A stretch of 41,799 nucleotides of DNA from an uncultured Clostridia bacterium (GTDB taxonomy: Bacteria; Bacillota; Clostridia; TANB77; CAG-508): assembly GCA_947632605.1 (NCBI GenBank), contig CANRPX010000013.1, positions 1-41,799 of the forward strand, given 5' to 3'. Made by a program: the position numbers and the translations under genes. Positions 23,128 through 31,056 of this stretch are shown here, one piece after another. The stretch's first letter is position 1; the number at the start of each line of letters is the position of its first letter. The notes under the pieces were generated by a model. It did not search any database and was not told the origin of the DNA. It saw only the letters and a list, made by a program, of their open reading frames with translations.

Positions 23128-23682
23128 ATGAAAGCAACAGGAGTAGTAAGAAGAATAGATGATTTAGGTAGAGTAGTTATTCCAAAGGAAATAAGAAAAG
23201 TTCATAGAATAAAAGAAGGAGATCCACTTGAAATCTTTACAGACAAAGAAGGAGAAATAATATTAAAAAAATATTCTCCAATTGGAGAACTTACAGAATT
23301 TGCTTCAACTTATGCAGATACTATATCAAAAACAACAGGACATATTGCTTGTATTACTGATAAAGATACAGTTATAGCAGTTGCAGGTGGATTAAAAAAA
23401 GAGTTTTTAGAGAAAAACTTGAGTAAAGAACTAGAAGAAGTAATGGAAAATAAAGAAATTTTTAAAAGTAAAGAAAATAATGAAATTGCTATACCTATAA
23501 CACAAAATGAGGGAAGAGAAAGAATTTATAATTCTCAAGTTATATATCCAATAATTACTGATGGTGATGTTGTAGGAAGTGTTATACTTCTTTCAAAAGA
23601 ACCAAATCAAAAAATGGGAGAAGCAGAAGATAAAGTTGCTCAATCAGCAGCTGGATTTTTAGGAACTCATTTAGAAATTTAA
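23128..23682 (+). CDS. spoVT: Stage V sporulation protein T
   Basis: A 184-residue DNA-binding regulator of late forespore genes. Residues 1-50 form the swapped-hairpin AbrB/SpoVT DNA-binding domain (MKATGVVRRIDDLGRVVIPK, then EIRKVHRIKEGDPLEI). Residues 55-184 form the GAF-like domain seen in SpoVT, including the final VAQSAAGFLGTHLE helix. Length and both domains match SpoVT rather than the 90-residue AbrB. AAGGAGG precedes ATG and a sigma-G-type promoter lies upstream. This is good evidence that the organism forms endospores. Confidence 0.93.
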   Translation: MKATGVVRRIDDLGRVVIPKEIRKVHRIKEGDPLEIFTDKEGEIILKKYSPIGELTEFASTYADTISKTTGHIACITDKDTVIAVAGGLKKEFLEKNLSKELEEVMENKEIFKSKENNEIAIPITQNEGRERIYNSQVIYPIITDGDVVGSVILLSKEPNQKMGEAEDKVAQSAAGFLGTHLEI

Positions 23683-23692
23683 AATTAAAAAG

Positions 23693-23733
23693 AACCCAAG
23701 TTGTTATAAAATTATTAACAATAAGGGTTTTTT
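23693..23733 (+). terminator. Terminator after spoVT
   Basis: AACCC (23693-23697) and TTGTTA pair with TAACAA and GGGTT, with a small internal loop, followed by six Ts. Confidence 0.65.
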
Positions 23734-23763
23734 ATATTATCAAATATTAGATTTACATAATAT

Positions 23764-23792
23764 TTGATTTTGATTAAAAAATATGATATAAT
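23764..23792 (+). promoter_or_regulatory. Strong promoter of the 111-residue gene
   Basis: TTGATT (23764-23769), a 17-base spacer, then a perfect TATAAT (23787-23792) with an extended TGA element. Confidence 0.75.
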
Positions 23793-23840
23793 TAAAAATG
23801 TAACTATTGTTTGCAGTGGAAAATACAGGAGGACGACAGG

Positions 23841-24176
23841 ATGAAAGAACTATTAAGAAGTGTACTCTTTCGGGAATACAATCGAAATCTGAAAGATTAT
23901 CTTCAAGCAATTGAATTTTCTGCGGAGGAAGCAGACGCTTATGTTGAGTTTGCGAATTTGTCTATGGAGAGGGACATCAAGATGGAACAAATTTATGTAA
24001 GAGAAGTTCCACGTGCCCTGAAAGAAAATCCAGGATTGGCAAAAGAACTCCTTAAGTACAAGGATGATTTAATGGAACTCGAGGTTATTTATGGCAGACT
24101 GATTGATGAAGATTTTAAAGTAATAAAAAGTCAGACTGTGCAAGGATTATATAGCATAATCCTAAATCATTACTAA
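23841..24176 (+). CDS. Unknown 111-residue helical protein of foreign composition
   Basis: I do not recognise the family. The protein begins MKELLRSVLFREYN, is predicted all-helical and has no membrane segment. It is rich in acidic residues and ends GLYSIILNHY. AGGAGG stands eight bases before ATG 23841; an in-frame TTG at 23811 precedes the ribosome site and is rejected. Codon use differs from every neighbour: CGG, CTG, CTC, GCG, GCC, GGC and GAC appear, and G+C is visibly higher. The gene has its own strong promoter and a G+C-rich terminator, so it looks like a recently acquired one-gene unit. Its helical, ferritin- or spore-coat-like length pattern is suggestive only. Confidence 0.65.
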   Translation: MKELLRSVLFREYNRNLKDYLQAIEFSAEEADAYVEFANLSMERDIKMEQIYVREVPRALKENPGLAKELLKYKDDLMELEVIYGRLIDEDFKVIKSQTVQGLYSIILNHY

Positions 24177-24201
24177 TCGTAAACTGAATATCGGCATCTG
24201 G

Positions 24202-24233
24202 ATGGGGAGCTCTGGCTCCCCATTAATCATTTT
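24202..24233 (+). terminator. G+C-rich terminator of the foreign gene
   Basis: ATGGGGAGC (24202-24210) pairs perfectly with GCTCCCCAT (24215-24223) around a TCTG loop, followed by a T-rich stretch. It is far richer in G+C than the other terminators in the window, like the gene it serves. Confidence 0.75.
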
Positions 24234-24342
24234 AACTGTATCAAAACTGTATTATTAATGTAATATAAAATTTATAGTAAAAAAAAGTAAAAAATGGTAA
24301 AATTAGTAAAATAAAAGTTTATCTTTTTTTAGGAGGCAAAAT

Positions 24343-24846
24343 ATGAAAATGAATATAAAAGAACTTGAAGAATTAGCAGGAAATGGTGATGTTGGAGCAA
24401 TTTATGAGCTTGGAAAAGCATATTATAATGGAACAGGAGTAGGTGTTGACTTTGAAAAAGCTAGAAATTATTTTGAAGTAGCTGCTGAAAGAGGTTCTCA
24501 AATTTCAAATTATTATTTAGGAAAAATTTATTATAATGGAAAAGGTGTACAAACAAATCATTTAAAAGCAAAAGAATATTTTGAAAAATCATCTTCAGCA
24601 GATAATGTTTTTTCAACATATTATTTAGGAAAATTATATTACTGGGGAGATGGAGTAGAAAAAGATTATAATAAAGCTAATGAATATAAAAATCAAATAT
24701 TAAATAAGCCTATATATTCAAATCAAAATGCAGGACTTAAAGAATTTTATAGTGTAGCAGATTTTGAAGGATTAACTAAAAATTATGTAGATGAATTACA
24801 AAAAAAGGTTTTATCTGAATATAAAGGATTATATGGAAAAGAATAA
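24343..24846 (+). CDS. Sel1-repeat (TPR-like) protein
   Basis: 167 residues with three Sel1-like repeats, each of the form YxLGKxYYxGxGVxxDxxKAxxYFE (about residues 20-50, 56-86 and 91-119), followed by a helical C-terminal tail. Such repeats form a short superhelix for protein-protein contacts. There is no signal peptide, so it is probably cytosolic. AGGAGG precedes ATG; a second ATG two codons later is also possible. A possible extended minus-10 (TGGTAAAAT, 24295-24303) lies upstream. The partner is unknown, and the neighbouring genes give no clue. Confidence 0.8.
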   Translation: MKMNIKELEELAGNGDVGAIYELGKAYYNGTGVGVDFEKARNYFEVAAERGSQISNYYLGKIYYNGKGVQTNHLKAKEYFEKSSSADNVFSTYYLGKLYYWGDGVEKDYNKANEYKNQILNKPIYSNQNAGLKEFYSVADFEGLTKNYVDELQKKVLSEYKGLYGKE

Positions 24847-24862
24847 TTAAAATAAAAAAATT

Positions 24863-24907
24863 ACAGTAATAAAAGTGAAATTAAATTTCATTTTATTGCT
24901 GTTTTTT
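24863..24907 (+). terminator. Terminator after the Sel1-repeat gene
   Basis: ACAGTAATAAAAGTGAAAT pairs with ATTTCATTTTATTGCTGT (one mismatch and one bulged pairing), followed by six Ts. Confidence 0.75.
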
Positions 24908-24921
24908 ATTTACATAAATAC

Positions 24922-24950
24922 TTGAAAAATACAGCTATTTATAATATAAT
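24922..24950 (+). promoter_or_regulatory. Promoter of alaS
   Basis: TTGAAA (24922-24927), a 17-base spacer, then a perfect TATAAT (24945-24950). The leader is about 30 bases, with no T-box or other structured element, unlike valS and glyS. Confidence 0.8.
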
Positions 24951-24985
24951 TTATAAAGTTATTTAAGCAAATATAGGAGAGATTT

Positions 24986-26737
24986 ATGAAAGCAATTGAA
25001 ATTAGAAATAAATACTTAAATTTTTTTAAAAATCATGGACATGCTATTATACCATCAGCACCAGTTATTCCAGAGAATGATCCATCAGTTTTATTTACAA
25101 CAGCTGGTATGCAACCACTAGTTCCATATCTTTTAGGACAAAAACATCCTTCTGGAACTAGATTAACAGATTATCAAAAATGTGTTAGAACTGTTGATAT
25201 TGATGAAGTTGGAGATAACCGCCATTTAACATATTTTGAAATGCTTGGAAACTGGTCATTAGGAGATTATTTTAAAGAAGAATCAATAGCAATGAGTTAT
25301 GAATTTTTAACAAAAGAATTAGGAATTCCAGCAGAAAAATTGTCAGTTACATGTTTTGCAGGAGATGATGATTGTAGCAAAGATGAAGTAGCATATTCTG
25401 CATGGAGAAAAGCGGGAATTCCAGATGAAAGAATTTATTTTTTCGGAAAAGATGATAATTGGTGGATAGCAGGAGAAGAAGGCCCTTGTGGACCAGATAC
25501 AGAAATGTTTTATGATACAGGAAAACCAAAATGTTCTCCAGAATGCAACCCATCTTGTGATTGTGGTAAGTATGTAGAAATTTGGAATAACGTATTTATG
25601 GAATTTTATAAAGATAAAAATGGTTATTCAAAATTATCTCAACAAAATGTTGATACAGGACTTGGACTTGAAAGAATGACAATGCTTTTACAAGGAAAAG
25701 AAACTCCTTTTGAAATAGAATTGTTTTCACCTGTTATGGAAAAATTAGTAGAACTAGAAAAAGTAGATAATATTGAAAGTAGAAGAATAGTTGCAGAACA
25801 TTTACGTTCTAGTATGATGATTATAAATGATGGTGGAAGACCTAGCAATGTAGATAGAGGATATATTTTAAGAAGATTACTTCGTAGAATGACAAGACAT
25901 TTAAATAAATTGGAAGTTGATTTAAATAGATTAGATGAAGTTATAGATGTATCAATAGATGCATTAAAAGAATTATATCCAGAATTACTTCAAAATAGAG
26001 ATATTATTAAAAATGTAATAATTGAAGAAAAAGATAAATTTATGAAAACACTTCAAAATGGTGAAAGAGAATTTGAAAAAGTTGCAAATAGAACTAAAAA
26101 TAGTGGTAAAAAAGTTTTAGAAACAGAAGCAGTATTTAATCTTTATGAAACTTATGGATTCCCACCAGAAATGACTGAAGAACTTGCTAAAGAAGCAGGA
26201 TTAGAAGTAGATATGTCAGATTATCAAAAATTATTTAAAGAACATCAAGAAAAATCTAGATTAGGAAGTGAGCAAAAATTTAAAGGTGGTTTAGCTTCAA
26301 CAGGTGAAATAGAAACCAAATATCATACAGCAACACATTTATTAAATGCAGCATTGAAAGTTGTTTTAGGAGACCATGTTCATCAAAAAGGAAGTAATAT
26401 AACAGCAGAAAGAATGAGATTTGACTTTTCACATGGTGCTAAAATGACAGATGAAGAAAAACAAAAAGTAGAAGATTTAGTTAATAAATATATAGCTGAT
26501 GACATAAAAGTTGAAAAAATGGAAATGAAAAAAGAAGAAGCTTTAGCTATGGGAGCAGAGGCTATGTTTTTAGATAAATATGGTGATGTTGTTACAGTAT
26601 ATAAAATAGGAGATGTTTCACTTGAACTTTGCGGAGGACCACATGTTGAAAGCACTGGAAAATTAGGACATTTTAAAATTAAAAAAGAAGAAGCATCATC
26701 TTCTGGCGTAAGAAGAATTAAAGCAATTTTAGAGTAA
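24986..26737 (+). CDS. alaS: Alanyl-tRNA synthetase, compact form
   Basis: A 583-residue class II synthetase. The catalytic domain opens with the usual FxxxGHxxxPSAPVIP pattern and contains FEMLGNWSLGDYF (84-96) and the GLGLERM motif. The editing domain has HTATH (447-451) and CGGPH (549-553), the zinc HxxxH...CxxxH set, and ends SSGVRRIKAILE. The oligomerisation and C-Ala domains, about 290 residues in ordinary AlaRS, are missing, and a normal stop follows the editing domain. The variant blocks KHPSGTRLTDYQKCVRT and GNWSLGDYF recall the short AlaRS type of small-genome bacteria rather than the standard Firmicute form; that comparison is from memory. AGGAG precedes ATG. Confidence 0.92.
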   Translation: MKAIEIRNKYLNFFKNHGHAIIPSAPVIPENDPSVLFTTAGMQPLVPYLLGQKHPSGTRLTDYQKCVRTVDIDEVGDNRHLTYFEMLGNWSLGDYFKEESIAMSYEFLTKELGIPAEKLSVTCFAGDDDCSKDEVAYSAWRKAGIPDERIYFFGKDDNWWIAGEEGPCGPDTEMFYDTGKPKCSPECNPSCDCGKYVEIWNNVFMEFYKDKNGYSKLSQQNVDTGLGLERMTMLLQGKETPFEIELFSPVMEKLVELEKVDNIESRRIVAEHLRSSMMIINDGGRPSNVDRGYILRRLLRRMTRHLNKLEVDLNRLDEVIDVSIDALKELYPELLQNRDIIKNVIIEEKDKFMKTLQNGEREFEKVANRTKNSGKKVLETEAVFNLYETYGFPPEMTEELAKEAGLEVDMSDYQKLFKEHQEKSRLGSEQKFKGGLASTGEIETKYHTATHLLNAALKVVLGDHVHQKGSNITAERMRFDFSHGAKMTDEEKQKVEDLVNKYIADDIKVEKMEMKKEEALAMGAEAMFLDKYGDVVTVYKIGDVSLELCGGPHVESTGKLGHFKIKKEEASSSGVRRIKAILE

Positions 26738-26742
26738 AATAT

Positions 26743-26771
26743 TTGAAAATAAGTTGTTTTTATGGTATAAT
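26743..26771 (+). promoter_or_regulatory. Promoter of the sortase gene
   Basis: TTGAAA (26743-26748), a 17-base spacer, then TATAAT (26766-26771) with an extended TGG element. Confidence 0.8.
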
Positions 26772-26815
26772 AATGTTAAGTATGGATATATTTTAAAAAG
26801 ATAGGAGATAAAAAT

Positions 26816-27523
26816 ATGCTAAGTAGTAAGTATAGTAATGTTTTGACAATGCTTTTAGTAGTTTTTATAGTTGCAATAGTTGGTTTAATTGGATATTTTG
26901 GATATGATTTATTGAATTCAAAGAAAGTACAGTCAGATGCACAAACAACTTTAGATGAATTTGAAAGAGCAATACAAAGAGAAGGTGCTGAAGAAGATGA
27001 TGATGAGAATATTGGAAATGTTACAAATCCATTAGATCAATTACAACAAAATACTCCAGTAGAAGAAACTGAGACAGAACCAGAAAAGGTTTATATGGAA
27101 GGTTATGAAGTAAAGGGAAGAATTCAAATACCAAAAACACAAGTAGATTACCCAATATTAGAAACAGTTACAAAGAAAACACTTGAAATGGCAGTTGGAA
27201 TAGCTTATACTACGGCAGAAAATAGTGATTATCCATTAAATGAACCAGGAAATACAGTAATTTATGGACATAATTTTAGAAATGGATTATTTTTCTCAAA
27301 TAATAAAAGGTTATCAAATGGTGATAAAGTTTTAATCACAGATGTAAATAATAGAACTGTTACATACATTATTTATAATATATATCAAACAAATGCAACT
27401 GATGCATCATTCTTTACTAGAGATACAGAAGGAAGAAGAGAAATATCATTGCAAACATGTACAGATGATAGTAAAGCAAGAATTATTATATGGGCTGCTG
27501 AAGAATCAGCTGTACAACAATAA
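26816..27523 (+). CDS. Sortase family transpeptidase
   Basis: A 235-residue membrane-anchored cysteine transpeptidase that attaches surface proteins to the cell wall. An N-terminal membrane helix (about 10-33) is followed by an acidic linker (about 55-90) and then the sortase barrel. The catalytic triad is visible: His152 in IYGHNFRNGLFF, Cys215 in LQTCTDD and Arg222 in SKARIIIWA. The TCTDDSKAR ending resembles the class D/E or B groups more than class A, but I cannot settle the class. No LPxTG substrate is seen in the window. AGGAG precedes the ATG, and the gene has its own promoter and terminator. Confidence 0.88.
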   Translation: MLSSKYSNVLTMLLVVFIVAIVGLIGYFGYDLLNSKKVQSDAQTTLDEFERAIQREGAEEDDDENIGNVTNPLDQLQQNTPVEETETEPEKVYMEGYEVKGRIQIPKTQVDYPILETVTKKTLEMAVGIAYTTAENSDYPLNEPGNTVIYGHNFRNGLFFSNNKRLSNGDKVLITDVNNRTVTYIIYNIYQTNATDASFFTRDTEGRREISLQTCTDDSKARIIIWAAEESAVQQ

Positions 27524-27536
27524 AAAATAAATTTAC

Positions 27537-27567
27537 AAGAGTTCAAAGAAATTTGAACTCTTTTTTG
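27537..27567 (+). terminator. Terminator after the sortase gene
   Basis: AAGAGTTCAAA (27537-27547) pairs perfectly with TTTGAACTCTT (27552-27562), followed by Ts. Confidence 0.85.
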
Positions 27568-27686
27568 TATTGTAGAAATTATTACTTTTAGAAAATAAAA
27601 CTTTAAATTTTTTGTGTTATAAATCTTAATAATAAAATTAAATATGTTTTGTTATCTAGAGTTTACAAATTTCAAACATAAAGTAG

Positions 27687-27732
27687 TTGAAATGATTAAT
27701 AGTATTTTTTATAATTAATTTATAAAAATACT
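27687..27732 (+). promoter_or_regulatory. Promoter with palindromic candidate operator for the XRE gene
   Basis: TTGAAA (27687-27692), a 17-base spacer, then TATAAT (27710-27715). An inverted repeat, AGTATTTTT (27701-27709) with AAAAATACT (27724-27732), brackets the minus-10 and start point. It ends just before the ribosome site, so it may serve as the regulator's own operator or as an RNA hairpin near the start. Confidence 0.6.
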
Positions 27733-27746
27733 AGGTGGTGATGAAA

Positions 27747-28814
27747 ATGAAAAATAATGTAAAATTTAAAAGTGAAAATTTATATCAATATAGAAAAGAA
27801 AAGGGGCTTTCCCAAGAAGAATTGGGAAACATTATTGGAGTTTCAAGACAAGCTATATATAAATGGGAAGCTGGAGAAAGAATGCCTGATTTAGATAATT
27901 TAATTAGTCTTTGTGAAGAGTTTGATAAAAAACTAGAAGATTTTGTGGATGGTGCAGATGAATTATTTAAAGAAGATAATAATAATGAAAATGAAGAAAA
28001 AAGTATTAAAAAGAGAAAAATCAATGTAAAAAGAATATTAAGAAATGTATTATTAATAATAATTTTTATATACTTTTCAACTATTATAATTAAGAGTGGA
28101 ATTTTAAGTTTAATGCGTTATAAAATAAATGAAAATAAAAACGCAGAATGTTATCAATATTCAACCAAAAAAGTTTATATAGATTTAGCAAATTATTATA
28201 CTAATGCATCTGATTCTAATATGTATGGAAAGGAAAATCTTGTTTATACTTACAATATATCATACAAAAATGATGTGCAAAAAATTTATTCGTATTCAGC
28301 AAATTCTAATATATATAATAATACATGGAATTATATGAATGTAGAAAATAGAGCATTTTATGCTATTTATGAAAAAAATAATTATGAAGATGATGAGACA
28401 GATTTTTCAGAAACTAAAAGAAATGTAGAATATTTATACCAAGAAGGTTTTGCATATCCAGAAGATTCACCAAATGAACTAGTTTTAAGCAATACTGGAA
28501 AATTTTATACATTAAAATATATATTAAATCCTTTTAAAATATTTAAAATAGATTTTAATAATAATGATTTAATTTTAGAAGATTATGATAAAAAACCTAA
28601 AGTACAGGATGTAACTTATGAAAAAAATATAACATATTTAGATTTAAAAACTGGATATGTAAGTAAGATTGAAAGATATGAAGATGATAAACTAATACAA
28701 TATTCAGTATATTATGATTATAATTTTGATACATTTAATGATAGTTTTGTACTTTTAACAGACAAACAAAAAAAGGAAATAATTGAAAATAGTAAATTAA
28801 ATGATACAGAATAA
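27747..28814 (+). CDS. Membrane-tethered XRE-family regulator
   Basis: A 355-residue protein. Residues 10-66 are an XRE/Cro helix-turn-helix (LYQYRKEKGLSQEELGNIIG, then VSRQAIYKWEAGERMPDLDN). A lysine/glutamate linker and one membrane helix (about 97-117) follow, and then a 235-residue tyrosine- and asparagine-rich domain expected outside the cell. The layout suggests that an external signal controls DNA binding at the membrane. ATG 27747 is chosen because AGGTGG stands eight bases upstream; GTG 27735 overlaps the ribosome site and ATG 27741 is too close to it. Targets are unknown; the palindrome in its own promoter is the obvious candidate. Confidence 0.78.
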   Translation: MKNNVKFKSENLYQYRKEKGLSQEELGNIIGVSRQAIYKWEAGERMPDLDNLISLCEEFDKKLEDFVDGADELFKEDNNNENEEKSIKKRKINVKRILRNVLLIIIFIYFSTIIIKSGILSLMRYKINENKNAECYQYSTKKVYIDLANYYTNASDSNMYGKENLVYTYNISYKNDVQKIYSYSANSNIYNNTWNYMNVENRAFYAIYEKNNYEDDETDFSETKRNVEYLYQEGFAYPEDSPNELVLSNTGKFYTLKYILNPFKIFKIDFNNNDLILEDYDKKPKVQDVTYEKNITYLDLKTGYVSKIERYEDDKLIQYSVYYDYNFDTFNDSFVLLTDKQKKEIIENSKLNDTE

Positions 28815-28860
28815 ATTATATTTATAAATACTGTCATAAATTAAATAAATAATATACTAA

Positions 28861-28899
28861 AATATAAGCAGAACTTATAACTTCTGCTTATATTTTTTA
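28861..28899 (+). terminator. Terminator after the XRE gene
   Basis: AATATAAGCAGAA (28861-28873) pairs perfectly with TTCTGCTTATATT (28882-28894), followed by further Ts. Confidence 0.85.
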
Positions 28900-28925
28900 T
28901 AATACTTTTAGTAATAATTAAAAAA

Positions 28926-28934
28926 TGATAAAAT
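28926..28934 (+). promoter_or_regulatory. Possible promoter of the sigma factor gene
   Basis: An extended minus-10 TGATAAAAT with no good minus-35. Overlapping it downstream is an ECF-like pair, TGAAAC (28938-28943) and CATCTA (28962-28967), spaced 18 bases, a base or two longer than usual. Autoregulation by the sigma factor is therefore possible but unproven. Confidence 0.35.
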
Positions 28935-29000
28935 TAATGAAACTAAATCGAATGCTAAAAACATCTAATAAGTGTACTGATGAAATATGGAGGTGTAGTT

Positions 29001-29522
29001 TTGGAAGAACTCGTAGAAAAAGCAAAAAGAAATGATGAACAAGCATTTAATGAACTAATAATATCAATTCAAGAAGAAATGTACTTAATTGCTAAAAGTA
29101 AATTAAGGAATGAAGATGATATAGCAGATGCAATTCAAGAAGCAATTTTGCTGTGTTATAAAAATATAAAGAAATTAAGAAATAACAAATCTTTTAAAAC
29201 ATGGCTAATAAAAATTTTGATAAATGAATGTAATAATATTTATAGAAGAAGAAAAAAGAATCAAATATCTTATGAAGAAGAAAATATAGAAAATTATTTA
29301 AAAGTAGAAGAAAATAACTTCCAAAATATTGGTTTTGATATTTTAATAAGAAATTTAAAAGATGATGAAAAATTAATACTAAGTTTATATTATTACTCAG
29401 AATATTCTACTAAAGAAATTAGTAAAATCTTAAAAATAAAAGAATCTACAATAAAAACTAAAATATTTAGAGCGAGAGAAAAACTTAAAAATCAGTATAA
29501 GGAAGGAGGGTACTATGAATAA
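29001..29522 (+). CDS. ECF-type RNA polymerase sigma factor
   Basis: A 173-residue sigma-70 family protein with only regions 2 and 4. Region 2 includes DIADAIQEAILLCYKNIKKL (core binding and minus-10 recognition). Region 4 includes YSTKEISKILKIKESTIKTK, a helix-turn-helix, followed by IFRAREKLK. TTG 29001 is the likely start because GGAGGTG lies five bases upstream; the in-frame ATG at 28980 precedes that ribosome site. Its end overlaps the next gene by eight bases, the usual arrangement for a sigma factor with its membrane anti-sigma partner. Confidence 0.85.
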   Translation: MEELVEKAKRNDEQAFNELIISIQEEMYLIAKSKLRNEDDIADAIQEAILLCYKNIKKLRNNKSFKTWLIKILINECNNIYRRRKKNQISYEEENIENYLKVEENNFQNIGFDILIRNLKDDEKLILSLYYYSEYSTKEISKILKIKESTIKTKIFRAREKLKNQYKEGGYYE

Positions 29523-31029
29523 TATTGACATTATTATAGAATGTGTAAAAAATAATCACATAGAAATACCAGCAAAAGTTCAAAATAGAATAAATTACAC
29601 ATTACAAAACAAAACTAAAAAAGTAAATTATTTTAAAAGATTTGCTGTTGCAGTAGCCTCTGTATGCTGTGTTTTGCTTGGAAGTTTTGGAGTTTATGCA
29701 GTAACAGGAGGAACAATAGAAGGAATTCCAGCATTAGATTGGATTGGCATTAAATTTTCAGATAAATATGTTGATTATAAAAAACCAGTTGAAGGTCAAA
29801 AAATGGTTTTTGAAAATACAAGTGTTGAGCTTACATCAACTGTATGTAATGAAGGTTTAACAATATTAGAATTTGACTTAAAATTAAGTAATGAAGATAA
29901 AGAAAAATTAAAATTAGGCAAAAGTGTTGTTACAGAAGAACAAACAAAAGAATATGAAGAAGAAAAAGATAGATTAAAAAATAAAGTTTCACTTGAATTA
30001 AAGGCAAAGAAATATGCTCAAGAATCTAAAAATAATAAAGAATTAGATTATAATAGTGTTGTTGTTTCCGAAAGTGAAATAAATGAAGAATATGAGAAAC
30101 AATTAGAAGAATTAGATAAGGGATATAAATGGAGAGAAAGTACAACTTATATTCCAGTACTTTCGCTTAATTATGATCAAAAAGGTGGACAATATAATTA
30201 CAATATATTTGCTCCAAACACAGATTGGTACGCAAGTATTTTTATAGATGATGAACCATACTATATTAGAAACTTTGAAAAAGTAGAACAAGTTAATGAA
30301 AATGAATATAAGATTTATGTTTTGTATTTTATAAGTGATGAAATTTTAAATGGAAAAAATGAATTTAAAATAACTTTAAAAAACAACAAATTATTAAATT
30401 TAGCAAATGCTACAAATACTTCTTGGAGAAATGATTGCCAAGGATTTGCAAGAAATACAGATGCTCAAATGTTACGAGTAGAAGATTCTTATATAATAGA
30501 TTTACCAAACGATTTTACTGTTAATGTTTCCAAAGATGATATTTTAAAAGATAGTATTGTTATGGAAAATTTAAATATAAAATCTGAATTTAGAAATATT
30601 ACGCAAACAGTTGAAAAGGTTGTTGTATCACCAATTCAAACAATTGTTAGAATTAATCATTCAGCAAATAAGCAATCTTCGAAAGCTTTCGCAAATAAGT
30701 ATGATGATCCAAACATAGAACATTTGCCTTATACTAGAGAGTATAAAGTTTATGATGATAAAGACCATGAGTTAGATTGTTTCTCTTCATTTAATAAAAG
30801 CACATTAATTTATTCTGATGGAACTAGAGAAGATTATGATACACATGATATACCAAATAAAAAATATGATAATGCAACTTGGGAACAAATTGAATATTTG
30901 TTAATAGAAAATAGCGATACAAAATACTTAAAAATAGTTCCAGTAGAAAACATTGTAAATCCAGTAGATGGAGAAGACAAATTAAGAAGTGGATATGAAA
31001 TGGAACCACTTATAATTAATTTAAAATAA
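29515..31029 (+). CDS. DUF4179-type membrane protein, probable anti-sigma factor
   Basis: 504 residues. A short N-terminal cytosolic part (1-40) contains a helix, NRINYTLQNK. One membrane helix (about 44-63, AVAVASVCCVLLGSFGVYAV) leads to a large extracytoplasmic domain. The block TIEGIPALDWIGIKFSDKYVDY just after the helix is characteristic of DUF4179 proteins, which are commonly encoded next to ECF sigma factors in Clostridia. A coiled segment near residues 145-200 is rich in Glu and Lys. AAGGAGGG precedes the ATG, which overlaps the sigma gene. The signal sensed by the outer domain is unknown. Confidence 0.75.
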   Translation: MNNIDIIIECVKNNHIEIPAKVQNRINYTLQNKTKKVNYFKRFAVAVASVCCVLLGSFGVYAVTGGTIEGIPALDWIGIKFSDKYVDYKKPVEGQKMVFENTSVELTSTVCNEGLTILEFDLKLSNEDKEKLKLGKSVVTEEQTKEYEEEKDRLKNKVSLELKAKKYAQESKNNKELDYNSVVVSESEINEEYEKQLEELDKGYKWRESTTYIPVLSLNYDQKGGQYNYNIFAPNTDWYASIFIDDEPYYIRNFEKVEQVNENEYKIYVLYFISDEILNGKNEFKITLKNNKLLNLANATNTSWRNDCQGFARNTDAQMLRVEDSYIIDLPNDFTVNVSKDDILKDSIVMENLNIKSEFRNITQTVEKVVVSPIQTIVRINHSANKQSSKAFANKYDDPNIEHLPYTREYKVYDDKDHELDCFSSFNKSTLIYSDGTREDYDTHDIPNKKYDNATWEQIEYLLIENSDTKYLKIVPVENIVNPVDGEDKLRSGYEMEPLIINLK

Positions 31030-31056
31030 ATAATATTAAAGGTAGGAGAAAAAATT

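Noticed and set aside
28980..29000. ATG at 28980 as the start of the sigma factor.
   Set aside because: It would place the strong GGAGGTG ribosome site inside the coding region; TTG 29001 is correctly spaced from it. The ATG start remains a minor possibility.
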